Origin: Hymenolepis diminuta | Lineage: Eukaryota > Platyhelminthes > Cestoda > Cyclophyllidea > Hymenolepididae | Length of the DNA stretch: 64,000 nt | Direction: 5' to 3' | Assembly (NCBI GenBank): GCA_900708905.1 | Contig: CAADRB010000018.1 | Coordinates: forward strand, 1,635,200-1,699,199 | In this document: one piece after another, positions 1 to 13,700 of the stretch | Position numbering within the stretch: the stretch's first letter is position 1 | How the letters are laid out: each line of letters begins with the position of its first letter | Position numbers and translations under genes: made by a program | Notes under the pieces: generated by a model | Seen by the model: only the letters and a program-made list of their open reading frames with translations | What the model was told of the DNA's origin: nothing | The model's database searches: none

Positions 1-1772
1 TGGGGAAAATTTTTCATTTAACCAGTTCCAACCACATTTAATCACGTGAGTTAGTTAAGGAGCATAAGTTTAAGTGATTTGAGTGTAGACTTGACTAGAC
101 ACAATGACGAGTTTGAGGTATCAACTTCGATATCACCACCGCCGCCTCCAACGCGCTGTTGTCAAATCATGCCGAAAACTTTAAAAGCGTTGCAGTGGCA
201 CAGCCACCCAGTCACTTCTGATTCGTTCCAGAGCAATTGTCAAAACGCCTTCCGAGGTGCTGATTGGCTAGTCCAGCTGGCGCACACATCACATACAAGC
301 AGCATCGAGATTTTGTTTCTAACACATGGGTTTTAGTATTTAGGGATGCGCCACTGCGGTTCTGTAAGTCGACCCCACGTTTCTCTCCTCTTTTTTTTCA
401 CTTTTATCCACTCCAAACTCTTCATCACTCGAGTAGGGGGCATGGATTTTTGTTCTCGTTCATTTCTGGCTTTCATCAGGCACGGAAACCGGATAGATGG
501 CTATATTTTCTCTGACCCAAAATACGGATAAATCCACACTAATGAATACCGCGCTTGCGCATAAAAGCTCTTTTTAGAGTCCAAAGTCTGTCTGTTTTGC
601 ACCAGTTTTCGATAATCACAATCCCAAAATATTTTTCGAGTATATAAATTTGTTAACTGGGGCTTTGCTAAGATAGGGGATGACATTAGAATCTGAGTAA
701 ATTCAATGTCAAGCTTGCTCCAAGTTTTAAACTTTTATGAAAAGTTTTAATTCGCTCAAGTCGCATGCGACACAATGGCTCAACTCCCTGTGCCCAAACA
801 CTAATATTTTCCTTATCTATGAGTCATACTTCTAACCAAACAAAACTCCTATTCATTTCACCCTCCCTTTGTGCAAAATCCATGCTATATTGGCTCACTG
901 GCGTGCGGGAAACATTGATGGTGTACGTTATCGATTTTCTACTGTCCAGTCTAATTATAATCGATTATGGGCAGAATAAGGTGGTTTATCGGGGGCTTCT
1001 GGTTATGGATTAATTTGCCTATTTTTTCAACCATTTTTACGTTTTTATATCATTCGTTATGATTTTTACCCGCTTTGACAGTAAATGAATAGGGTATCAG
1101 ACATTAATATTTCCACTTTGACCGGCCGACGTTTAACTCTTAGTACACGCATATCCTGGTTCTCCTCCTTGTTAAACGAGATTGAAGAAGCTGAAATTAT
1201 CTGCAACTTTCTATTACGTTCACGAAATTATGTGAATTGGACAAAATATTTTACGATAGACTACTTTCAATATTCCGATTTTATTTGTACATTGAAACAG
1301 ATTCTTAATGCTAGTTTTAATTTTCTTTTAAAGTAACTGTACGAGTAACTTTGTAATTACTAGCCAATATCCTGAACCGTGTCTCGTATTTTATTTTTAA
1401 TTTACTAGTAATTTTTGTTATAAAATATTATCTATAATTAACATTGTAATAAACACATACTCAAAGTTTTATTAATTTATGACTTTTCGGTAACTATCAT
1501 GAGAATTAACTTGTTAATTTGAAAGTTAAAATTGAGTTCTGTTTCCATTTTCATCCAAGATCTAGACGTTAAAAATGATTTATAAGTATTTTTGAATTCT
1601 CCTAGGTATGCCGATTGGATTGAAAACTCCATAGTCAAAATCATTAACTTGAATCGCGTTTTTACCTCGCTCACAATCGAAAGTCTTTCAGTAATCAATT
1701 AAATCAAAAACCTTCAAAACGGCGGAATTATCAGATTGTTACCAATCTCCCCACCACTACCAAACTCCCCAG
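1..1772. other. 5' flank of the muscleblind gene, no gene seen
   Basis: AT-rich sequence with only short, uncharacteristic open frames. The frame of the first recognised muscleblind exon stays open back to about position 1695, but there is no in-frame ATG between that point and the proposed acceptor. The start codon is therefore either in an upstream exon that I could not identify, possibly outside the window, or internal to the exon. No repeat or RNA gene was recognised. Confidence 0.5.
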
Positions 1773-4700
1773 TTGGCTTGTTGGCCGGCCGCAGCCCTGG
1801 ACAATGGATCGATAAACTCCAGTCCAACTGCAGCAACAGGGGCCGCACTTTACAACCCCTATCTGGCAGCCCAAGGAAGGGTTGGTACCCCAGGTGCCAT
1901 GACTGGTGCTATGGGAAGCCCTTCAGATGTACATCAGGTTCTTGCAGCCCTGGCTGCGGCTACAACATCGCCTGCAACCATTAAGGATTCTCGATGGCTC
2001 ACGCTGGAGGTCTGTAGACAGTACCAACGAAAGATGTGTTCCAGGGACGAAAATGAATGCAAGTTTGCCCATCCTCCCCCACATGTGGATGTACAAAATG
2101 GACGAGTAATCTGTTGTTACGACTCGATTAAAGTAAGTATTTGAAACTTCGCTCTTAAATTCGCCGATTTGAGCATTTTATTGAATTTCACTTCGAGTTA
2201 CTCTGCTGCAGAAGTCCAGTAATTAGGGCCTCTAAAAATACATTGTGTATTTTGGGAACATTCAAATTTCAACAGCATTCAAATGAACACTTTTTTCTGT
2301 TAGACTTAATCCCATTGACGTTTATTTACCGAATCCAATTCTGTGTGGAGAGTTATTAAGGCTTGCGTGTTTCACAGCGCATTTATTTAATTATAATCTA
2401 TGTATTTTAAGCTAAAATAGAAAAAATATTTTTACTTATGCTTTCTAAGTCAATTTATTTTGAGAGCCCGAACTTTCTATCCCATTTCTCAGTTTATGAA
2501 AAGTCATTCGAATATGGCTCTCTGATTCACATTGTTGAAAAAGGATGACTTATTCAGACAATAATGAGTCAGACAAAATTTAATTTCAGTTTGAAATGCG
2601 TGCAAGATTTCCAGCTTTAAATAAATTTATTTTGTGATTGTAAAATATAAATCAGATTCCGTAAATTTAAAGTATTGAGAAGGATTTCGTTTTATGAATT
2701 TCGAGATGAATCATGCCGGTTTTTTATGCGTTCTTAATCACATTCTTTTATTTAAGATACTTTAAACTTCACTGCCATTTATGTGATTGTCAAAGTTGTT
2801 TTTAAATTTTGTAAAATCCGAAAACGTTTAGCAGATATTTTACACTTAAAATCGCTTCTAATGTATGCATACACTTCTACTTGAATCTAACAAACTTCAA
2901 CTAAGATTAGCATTTGAAACTTTTCGTAAGTCGTTTTGTTTAGATTTAATCCATTAAATAAAAGACATACCATCTTACCGTTAATTACTAATTGATAGTG
3001 GATGTGTTTTTTTGTTCATTGGTAAGGCAAAGATATTGTTAATTATTAATCCGTCTTTTGTATTTACGAGGGGTTGTAAAATGAAACCTTGTCATTTTTT
3101 GATATATATGATTTATCTCTCCAAAGTGCAAAACCTGTCGAAAAGGCTTCCCTTTGTTAATTTTTCTTTAATTCTCGTTTTAAATCTCCTATTGTGCACT
3201 CACGTGCTTGTCTGATATAAATGAAAATTTCTAGAAATAAACTGTCTTGTGAAATAGCTGTGATTTTATTATTTTTTAAACACCCGGTCGATGTTTGTCC
3301 ACTTTTTGTTTGCTTTTAAGAAACAAATACACACAAAGATTTATTTAACTCATGGCATCTGAAAGTTTGCGTGGGTAAAGTAAACAGAAGACAATGATGA
3401 TTTATTTGCAAATGTCGCTAAAAGGATCGAAATAGGTCAGTGATTCACATGGACAAATCTCTTTCTCTGCATTGTAATTGACAGTCTTTTCCAAATTCAA
3501 TTGTTTCTTCCTATTGTAACATTAAAATCGCGTTGTCTTCTATTCATCTAGCTAGTTTCTTAAAGTGAAGACAAATTTTGCTCAAATCTTAAAATGTCCT
3601 TACTTGTTTTAAAGCAGAGGCAACTTTGAGCGAATTTTCGTTGAAGGTAAATTGGAACTTATAGGTGATTTGAACGCGAAAATATGACTTGTTTTATTTT
3701 TCAACTCGTTCTAATTAGGCATCAAGCTGAAACGCTACATCACCAAACTAACTTTATTTACAAACTCTTATCCAAGCCGTTTTAGATAAACCTAGCACGA
3801 CTCATTTCACATTAATAGTTCTCTGACAGGAAACTTTGGGGATAAGAAAAGTAAGATGTAATGATTAAAGGCCTCTGCTTACCTTTTCTTAACATACCGA
3901 TTAAAATTTGAAGAGTAACCGACCAATTTTAACTGTAATATTCCCAATTTTCGCAGTTCTCGTTCTTAAAGTTTTGTGATGATAACTAGCATAACCCATA
4001 TTTTATTTTGAGCTGTGAGGAGTTATTTAGGCGGTCTTCTAAAAGAGATTTCAGAGGTGTATATAATCAACCTAAAAGTCCAGCTGATCAAAGATTGACT
4101 ACAAAATGAAACTGGGACTGGAAGTGCTTCCACTTCAAACATTAAGTTTATAGATTAAAAAGATTTCTCCTTCCCTACTTAAAACTTTCTTGGAATAACT
4201 GCGGCGGCCAATTTTAGTTTAAACTTAATTTAAGGTCTCTTAAGTGCACAATTGTATTGAATCCCATTTATAAAAAAATGGGATTTTACGTTCATGGACG
4301 TTTTGTTATTGAGTATTTTGTTGACTAGTTCAAATTTATTTGAAGTCATGAGAAAATATGGATCTGGGAATATTGGAGCCACTATGGTTGGATAGTGGTA
4401 CCTATCCCATCAATCAAACTGATCAGTTATCTAATATAAAATATGAACCAAATTGTTTCCATCCCCCCGTTTATCTTCGATTGAAATAATTGGAGATCAT
4501 TGACCCATTCTAGAGTCTAGATTAACTAATTTTCTTTAATGAATTTGTCTAAGAAAAGTATGTCCTGTGGTTGTTTAACTGGCTCTTAGGGAGTAATTTT
4601 CCGATAATTTAAAAACAATTACATTTTGAATAAAACCATGTGATGGTAATGGTGAATTCCTGCTGCAGGATCATCCAAATTGAGTTTATTAATATTTTAT

Positions 4701-7700
4701 TAATGCATTGATTGAATTTTTATGAGGTATATAGTATCTGGTTACAAGCCGCATATAAAACTGGAAATTGAGGTGTAATTATGCAGATTCGGTGGAAAAG
4801 GTGCAGGGAAACTTTAAAATTCTTATCAGAAATTGCAAGATCTTAGCAGTTTTATAAAATACCCACAAAAGGGAGGCAAATACGATGTAAAAATCCTATT
4901 TTGGCAGCAGTAATTGTTTATCAGGTTTCTGGAATGAAATCAAAGAGGACTTGAATTTCAAAGAATCTGTTTTGTAAGGAAATCTGACACTATTTGGGGA
5001 TATCGAAATACCGACTTCAACTTTCGATAAATCGTTTTTAACAAAGTGAGAATTCCTATTTTTAAGAGACTCCCTAAGTAACTCCGAAGTCCGATTAAAA
5101 AAAGCGTTTTTTAACACTTTGGAGTAGTATATTGATATGTTTTTTATGAGGAATTTGAATTCTCCTACTCCCCTGATCAACCAGCCCTGACCAGCGTGGT
5201 TGACTGTCCCGTTTACTGAGTGTGCTCTGATGGGCATCGATCTGTTGATTTATACCTTTGCATACGAGCAAGTTGATCACTGTTATTCAAAGCCCTTTTT
5301 CTTACCTGTTTTCCTCTTATTCACCGGTTCTCCCGCCAATGGATACTTTATCATTCCACTACCAATTGAACAACTAATTGTCATATGGGATTTCTGGGGG
5401 ATCTTTTAATGACTTTGCCAAGTCTGTCAGCTTGATGTCCCTCCTCCATGCTTTCATGGTTATTAGTGTCTTCATCAAAATTTCACTTTTACCCATGTCA
5501 CAGTTGAAGGTCAAGTCTAATGTGAATATTTGGGACTTTTTTGTGTTTATGTCCACATTTGCGAAAAATGTCAGAGCGCTAAAAGTTATTGACTCTCTAG
5601 TCAGTCTGGACTTCTTTTTTCCCTCGTTAAATTTTGATTTCACAAAAATCTTCATTCGATGGAGAGAGTAGAACAGTTACGATTAATTATAGCTATTTTT
5701 CACCGAATTCGTGGGAGTTTTGGGAAGTTCAAATTCAATTTCAATCCCGAAAATGGTAACACTTCAGCTTATATTCTTCAATCTGAGCTTGATAGTAAGA
5801 AAATAGAATTTCAAAAACCATTGAACAATCCCCTCTCATTTTAAGACATTCAGAATTATGCATTTACTTGTTTGATTGGTGAAATGAATGCCCACTTTAT
5901 GAATAAAATGAAATGAACTGGTACCTTCCAACAGTAAATAAGAAAAAGACAGTCTTACAATGATTTCTGTTTTGAGAAGAAAACAAATTTTATGGATAGA
6001 AAAGATTGATGTTGTATTTAATTTACGTATTTGAGAACAGTAGAAGAATGACAAGTGATGTTTCTCAGATGATATCATTTTTTTAATGTTAGAGATCGGA
6101 TTACAAACCGTAAATGATATAAATAGACAACTGTAAAAGTTAGATATTTTCATCTTGCAAATCAGAATTTATTTTAAACCCCACGAAATCACTGGTTTGA
6201 ACTAGTTAATGCTCTCTTCAAGTGAAGAATGAGAAGCAGTTGTTAACCGGAGGGCTGATATCCCATTGGTCAATTTGATTTAATGTTATTACTCCAACTA
6301 ATTGCACTTTAGTCACCCCGTCAACTTTTAAATGCTTACTATGGGATAAATAACTATTTTTATCCAGATGAAAAGTTAGGAATTGCAGTTATACAGATTG
6401 AGTGCGTGCCATCATAGAATCATAACCACTTCAAAGTTTTTCCGCTCACAATCTCCGTACGTCGATTTCATTAGGATAATAGGTAATAATATGATAATAA
6501 TTAAATTTACTGCTTTCTACTACCGGATTTATTAATAAGTTCAGTTAATTGAAATGAGAATGTCAATTACTGATTAAACCGCCCATAGAATTTCGCTTTT
6601 CAATGGCAATTTCCCCAAATATATATTCGGAACCACGAAACATGAATTTAAACATATGGGCATCATATGTTTAAACATATGAAATCAGTGCGTAAGCACT
6701 GGTTGATAAGATAACCAAATACTAAAAATGGAAGGTTATCAAGTGCAGACTTGATGACAATTCTTGGAAACGACGAATTGAGCATCGGGAAAAGATAAGA
6801 GAATCCGATGATTGTTTTTTTTCACCTTTTGTAATGAAATAATTGGAGAATGCCTCGTGTTTGAATTTGTACCATTCTATTGAACGCGATCCTATAACTG
6901 CTCTAAGGGACAGATGGTGTTTTTTATGGAACACTCATATGAGTCTGGTCATTTGGCCTCTATCACAACAAACCTCCACCCCCACTACGTTACACTGCTC
7001 TTCATATTCCTTTTTATTTTCATTTCTACGGTTATTCTATACGCCTGCGGTTCACCTCAACTTTTGTTCTTAGGATTTTTATTAATGTTCTATTTTAATT
7101 ATACATTATAAGAGTCTTAGTATTGTGAATGTATTGCTCCAAGTTAACTTGGCCGGGTTCCAAAACCTATTTGACTTTGAATTCATCCGCGTTTTTTAAC
7201 CTAGTTTAAAACTCCATCAAGTCAGGTTTTTTTTGAAATAAATATGAGTGAGTGTTGTGCATATGTGTGCTCAAAGAGCATTAAATAGCTTGGTATCCAT
7301 CGGCATGGTCAAGATAACATCGCAAATTTATATTCCACCCTCTCCAACACCCAATCCTCTTCCAAAATTCGGAGCAGTTGAAAGAGATGAGGGCATGGGA
7401 TGCACGGCCGCACAAACGTATTTTATGCCTCTTTGCTAGAGCATGCGCAAAAACATAAAATACGAACGAACCCGTGGCCATTATACTCACTCCTCCCCCC
7501 TCCCATTTATCTCAATCGAATAGCTGCTCTGCTCTCTCCCTTGCTCACTTGAATTACCCTCATTTTGCAAAAAATCCAAGTTTATCTATTGAGTACGGAT
7601 ATAAATAATGCTAAGAGAGTGATGGCTTACTGAGTTATGTACCCTCTCCCCCTTCACTCTTTTTTTAAAGACCTCTTTCTCAGTATTGAAGGGATTTGAA

Positions 7701-10700
7701 AAGTCGACTAGACCTAATCATGGTATTTTGAAAGCAAAATTGTGTTTTTGGGTATCATTGCTGTCTAGACTGAATGATTAATGTGATAGATTTCTGAACT
7801 GTTGTTCAAGGACGGTAAAACTGTAAATGAAACATTTTTTGCACTTACAGATATTAGGGCTCGAATTGCACCAAGTTTAGGAGTGTTCTTTTCAAATGTC
7901 TTGCGATTCATAGGCTATTTTGGGTAGAAGATCATCAATTGACGGATAAAGTTTTGGCTTGTGTTTCCTTATTGTGAAAAACGGAGGTTTCATTGTTTAT
8001 TGCGGTTTGGAGCTTACTATGATGAACACGAGCTTGAAGGGAATGATTTCGCCTATTTCCACAATAGTGGCAATCAAATCTACTGATACCTTCTAATACT
8101 GGACGTTAATCAGTCGATTGTAGTGTTTATGCGCATTACCCTCTCCATTTTTTGATGAACTTTGTGGAAAGTGTCTTCAAATTTGATGCTTGCAAACGAA
8201 TAAATCTAACGAATACCTAAAAATAAAAATCCGGGGAAATTTTTCTTTCAGCCATGTAGTAATCAAATGAAAATTATAAACTCCGTACATCAGTTTTTCC
8301 TAATGTCTTATATATCATTCAAGTCTGGGATTATTTTAAAAGAATATTTTCACTTAATGCAAAGGATTTTAGATTTCAAACTTTCACTTACATATTAAAT
8401 TGTGGTCATATCCGTTAGAGTTATGAAATAGCTTAGATTTCAGATTAGAATTTGATTTAATTAGAAGAAATATAAATTGGTTTAGCTTTTCATATAAAAG
8501 TAAAAATAGAAAGTAGCTTAAATTTCCAAAATTATATTTCCTTTGTATTTTATTCTGATTCTAAGATTCACAGTGACAAGTAGTCAACGTAAAGCTGCAG
8601 TCTATGCACTTTTGAAACATGAGCAATATTCGTGGGTTGGTCCCTGTCAAATTAATGAGCTCATACTTGCCAGCTCGAGCACATGGAATGTTAGCCTAGA
8701 CAAGTTCCCCTCTAAATCGGAACCGTCATTAATTATATCCTCCTATAAAAGTTAATAAATCGACTTTGGAGTAACTACACATTTGACTTGCCTTCTCTCT
8801 CCTAAATCTGAATGGACTTCAGCTAAGGAATGTCTAGTGGGCGAAAAATCATGGCAGCAAAATTAGATCTAGAAGTACTGCATCTTAGGAGAGTCATACT
8901 TTACAAATGTGGGCAGCTGAGCGAATACAAAACATAGATAGTGCACAACTACAGTTTTGAGACTCCCAGGTTTCAAATTTTAAAATGTCTGTGAACTCAT
9001 AAGTCAAGCTTGGAGGAAACAGTATTCGAATGCACGGGAATATGCTAGAAATTAAGCCAAAATCATTTTCTCTCTTCTAAATAGAAAATTTTCCACTTAG
9101 ATGGGAAAATTTTAAAGCTGATATTCTCTATTGAAACTGATTATTTATTTTTGACTATTGATTGAAAATTTTGTATAATTGAATTAATAATGCCAGCCTT
9201 AGGTCTCTTTCTGAGTCAAGTTAGATTAACAATTTCGGCAGCAACTGAAATCAAATAAGCAAATACCTATTTTCATTCTCAAAATGATATTTAGGAACAA
9301 AGATAATCTTGACTCTCATGTTTTTAACTTTATAAATGTGAATAAATAGAAATAATTTTCAACTGAGTTTAACCTTACTTTTTCGTTTGACTGTAGCAGT
9401 TGCCCGTTTAGGAATGGATAAAGAATCTTCTATTCTAATTAAGAAAGGAAAATGGAATTAATTTTCCTCTAACATGAAACAAACCTTCAAAAGATAGACT
9501 CTCCTTCTGGTGCGCACGCTGGCATCTTGCTTTTCTCCTGTCGAAAACTATAATTTAAAATCATGCTTTGTATGTACACTTTTTCACATACAGCAGCAGT
9601 CAGCCGATATGGGCAGACCATAATTTAACCAACTGTATGATTTAAGGCTCTTTGTGTGCGCAGTGGTGTTAAGTTATGGCCCTCTATCCATATATCTCTC
9701 TTCTCCCATCATTCCTCTTTGTGAAACATCTGATTCACCCCTTTCGTGCTTTTCATGCCTTCAATAATTTTGAATTGGTGGTTTTGTTTACCTATTAGAA
9801 GGACACGCCTGCAAATGGTTTGATTGATTTGATAGACTTCCGTCCACCGAGTGTTTATCGACCACCTTTTTGTCACTATTTTCATTTTATAAACTTCCAA
9901 TTTACATCGATTTTCCGTTAGCTTTTATATAGATGAACTTTTATAGATGTTTATTAGATTCATTTGCAACTAAAATATTTTAAATAAAATTTTATTTTCA
10001 ATAATTATTTTATTCATCCCTTCATTAGTTTTATTAATTCTTAATTATTTGAAGTCATTTTTTAATTTTAGTTACATCTTCCTATGCACTTTCTAATTGC
10101 ACGGCTTTCAATTGTTGAATTCGTATGCAACAACTTAATTATTTACACCTTAAACTCAAGTATTCTTGGGCATATGATCCTTAGTGTAATTCACTTAATT
10201 GAGAACAATTTTTGTGAAGATTTTTATGACCTTTGTTGAAAATTCAAGAATACACCCTGTAAAGGGTCCTAAACAAATTTATGACACGTTAATTTACCAT
10301 CACTTTTGAATTTAAGTTGTCAGCTCCTGACTTTTATGGGCGTCTAGGTTCTTCAAAAGAGATCTTTTCATTTGATTCAGTCGAGTTTCTCTGTATTTCG
10401 TCAAATTGTATTTAGATAATAGCGTTGAAAAAATACAATAGTTGTGAAAAGCTCTTGTTAAGAAACCATCGAATTACTTGTTAAGAGTAAATAATTTTGT
10501 TTATTATCTGGAATGCGAGTTTGGCGGTTCTGATTTGGAGAATTTTTTTGCAATCCAATTTTTGAAATTCATTTTGTTTTTATGATGAAAGAAGTGGAGG
10601 TTCTTTGATCTCAAACAAATTGTTCAGATCTGAGCTAAGTGAAATCAACAAACGTGGAAATCGCTTTGGATTAAAGAGAAATAAACTTGAAAATCTCGCT

Positions 10701-13700
10701 GAATGCTTAGTTTTCATAGAGTATATTACTTACTTTTAAACTGAAAGTTGTTATTAAATCGATTTATGAAGTCTAATAAGATTTCCTAAAAAGTGTGAAT
10801 TAAAAGGGATACATTCTAATGTACTTTGGAGAGAAATTTGACTTGTTCCTGAAAATTGAAGATTTCTATTGATCAGAACATTGATCGTTCATAAGATCTT
10901 CCTCGTATCGAATAATTGTTTGCTTTGGTTGGAATGTAGTTTTGAAAACTGTTTAGTGAGAAATTGTTCTAGATTTTGATTTAAGAGTAAAGTCGAATTT
11001 TGCGTAACTTCGCGCTATTATTTGATATAGTATCCAATATGTTCTTCCAAAATCTATCAAACTGATCGTATTTTAGTATTTTAATTAATTATTACTAACG
11101 TTATGGGAACAAATTAAGACCATTTTCCGAATTTTGCTCATATTTCTTCCATATTATCGAGATGCTGTTCAATATCCTACTTGCAGGATAATAGAGTAGT
11201 ATAAGGGTTAATTATTTCAAACTGAACTCAATTCAGGAAGGGTATAAAAATAGTGTAACTATTTCCTAATGTATGACTCACTTCTGAATTTCCTAAATAA
11301 CGTGATTGACGACTGCTAAAGATCGCTATTGAGTATAAAATGAATTTTGTCTCAAAATTCTATTTCCGTAATATGTTATGCATTCCTAATAATAGATTTC
11401 ATACAAGTTAGTTCATTTTTGTCTTAAGAACCAATGAGGGAATTTTATCTATAACTTTTGTAATGGAGGAAAAGTTCACAATCTTCTATCAGAATTTTAA
11501 TAATTTTCAAAAACCAAATTTTCCAATTTATGAAAGTCCTGCAAAATAAATCTAATGTGACAATTGATTAGTTGAAAGCAATTAATCAAGTCATCTTTAT
11601 TAATATTAATTTTTGTTTCTTTTAACTAAAGCGGAAGCAACAACTTTTGGTAATAGATAGGCAAATGCAAATGAAACTGCATTGGCTTCGGAAGGAAAAA
11701 TTTGTTTTATAAGGAACGCTTACCGGTCAATACCAACAGAAACGTGTGAAATGTTAGAGTAGGTTAGGGAGAGAATTAATGAGCAGTCGTTCGCCGATGA
11801 TGACTTATCCAACCTTCTTTTCTGGTAAGGAACACTTTTATAAGGTCATTTATGTCTGGATTAATCTTGAAGAAGGGTGATAATGTAGATTGAAATCTAT
11901 TTTTCATCCAACTGTAGTGCTTTTCTTTCTGTTTTGTAGCATATCAAAATGAAATTTGAAATGAAATTATGGGGAAACTGTCCTTTTTTCTTAGTTTTTC
12001 ATATAAATTTTAAAATAATTTAATTCTCTGAGAGTCATTACTGTTTTATGAACCGTATAATGACTTTATCTTATCTCTCCTAATCTTTGACACTTAAATT
12101 TCTTTAGAGTTTTAGCAGTTGTTCCTACTAATTATCCTACTTTTACTTAATGATTACCATTTTCACAGTTTTCGTTTTTTAAATAAACTGAGTTAGAATA
12201 TTTTAAATTACCAGATTAGAAATTTAAACAAGAAATATTAATTGGCCAGAGAGGCTTCTGACCAGTTTATTAAAACAAGCACGTGCATGCTTTTATAATG
12301 CTCCCATTGAATTATTGCGTTTCCACGGGTGCACACTTTAATTTCCCAATAAAAGAATGAATGTGTCCCTTTAGTGTCTCTTTATATCGCACCCTTTGGG
12401 TTAGTGACATTTGAGAGATCGCAGTTTTATGGACCTTTTAAATTAATTGTTTCCTGTATCACATTTCCGTTTCCCTAATGGAATAACAGTTATAGAGTTC
12501 TTAATATGAGTATTTCTGTATTGAATTTAATTGCTATTATATTGTACGAATTTGTATTCACCCTATTTATCTTCACTCACCTACCTTGTAAGTTAAGTCC
12601 ACATTGAAATGAAGTTTTTAAGGAAAAGGAGGTCCTATCCACAATTGGATATGCGGAGAAGTATTCATTTTAATTCTTCTTACTACTCTTCGATAAATTT
12701 AGTATTGAAAGTCATGCCCTACGTTCAAGCTCTACTTAAGATAGGACCCTCACAAGGAGATGAGGGAATAGGAGTTTCCAACAGAAAGTTTCCCGAATGA
12801 TACTAAATATTTTGAAAGTACCTCTGTTCAAAGGACTTGGAATTTATTGTGATTAGCACAAATTCAAACATGGGAGGCTATGTTGAGAATAAATAAATGG
12901 ATGAATTCAGCAACTGAGTTCAGTTAGTGCACCCTAGTGTATGAAGAAGAATGTTTATATACAAATAAAGATGGTGCACTGATCTTAATGCTATATATAC
13001 ATTCCTTTCGGTGTGGATACACTGATTTTGACCTTGAGAAATTTATGACTATTGGTGAGTCATTTGCAAATGAGGTGAACAAAGCACATAATTAGATTTC
13101 TGTAGCCGTGCTTTGTAGATATCTTACAAATTTGAGAAATCATTTCGCTTTTAATTATCAAGGCAGACAAAATCAACGGCTTACCTTATTTCTAAGATCA
13201 TTTCGTGTGTTCTTTCATTTTTACCCACTTTTATCTGAAGTTTTTTGTAAAATTGCTATTTAATGTGTAATAACTTATTCTAGATGAATCTTTGGTTTAA
13301 CTACGCTCAAGTTTTTTGAGAGTTTTTTAATAGAATGCGGCTCAATATCGTGGGATTTTTCGAAGGTGTGCATTTATTATCTCCCATATTTTTCTCAAAT
13401 CTTACAAGTGTAGGAAATGTTTAATAGTTCGTGTGTTGACTTAAAATAGTAACTTCTGTTCAGAAATATTTCGGTTTGAATTCATTTGGTTAAAAATAAA
13501 GCATGCACACAATCAAATAGTGAATATTAAGATATCAGTGTTTAATCATTTTTATTAATTAATTTCTGACTTTGTCACTCCTATAAATTCCTTTTTTAGG
13601 ATTGAAATAGCCTTTAAAGCCGTCTTAATTACCTCATTTCAAAATTTTCTTTTGTGTAGTGGTGTTATGCTAAGAAATTTTTATTTTTTCTGCTGATAGC

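Noticed and set aside
7240..7500. Overlapping open frames on both strands with higher GC in muscleblind intron 1
   Set aside because: No recognisable motif, no splice-site support and opposite-strand overlap; more likely chance or an old repeat.
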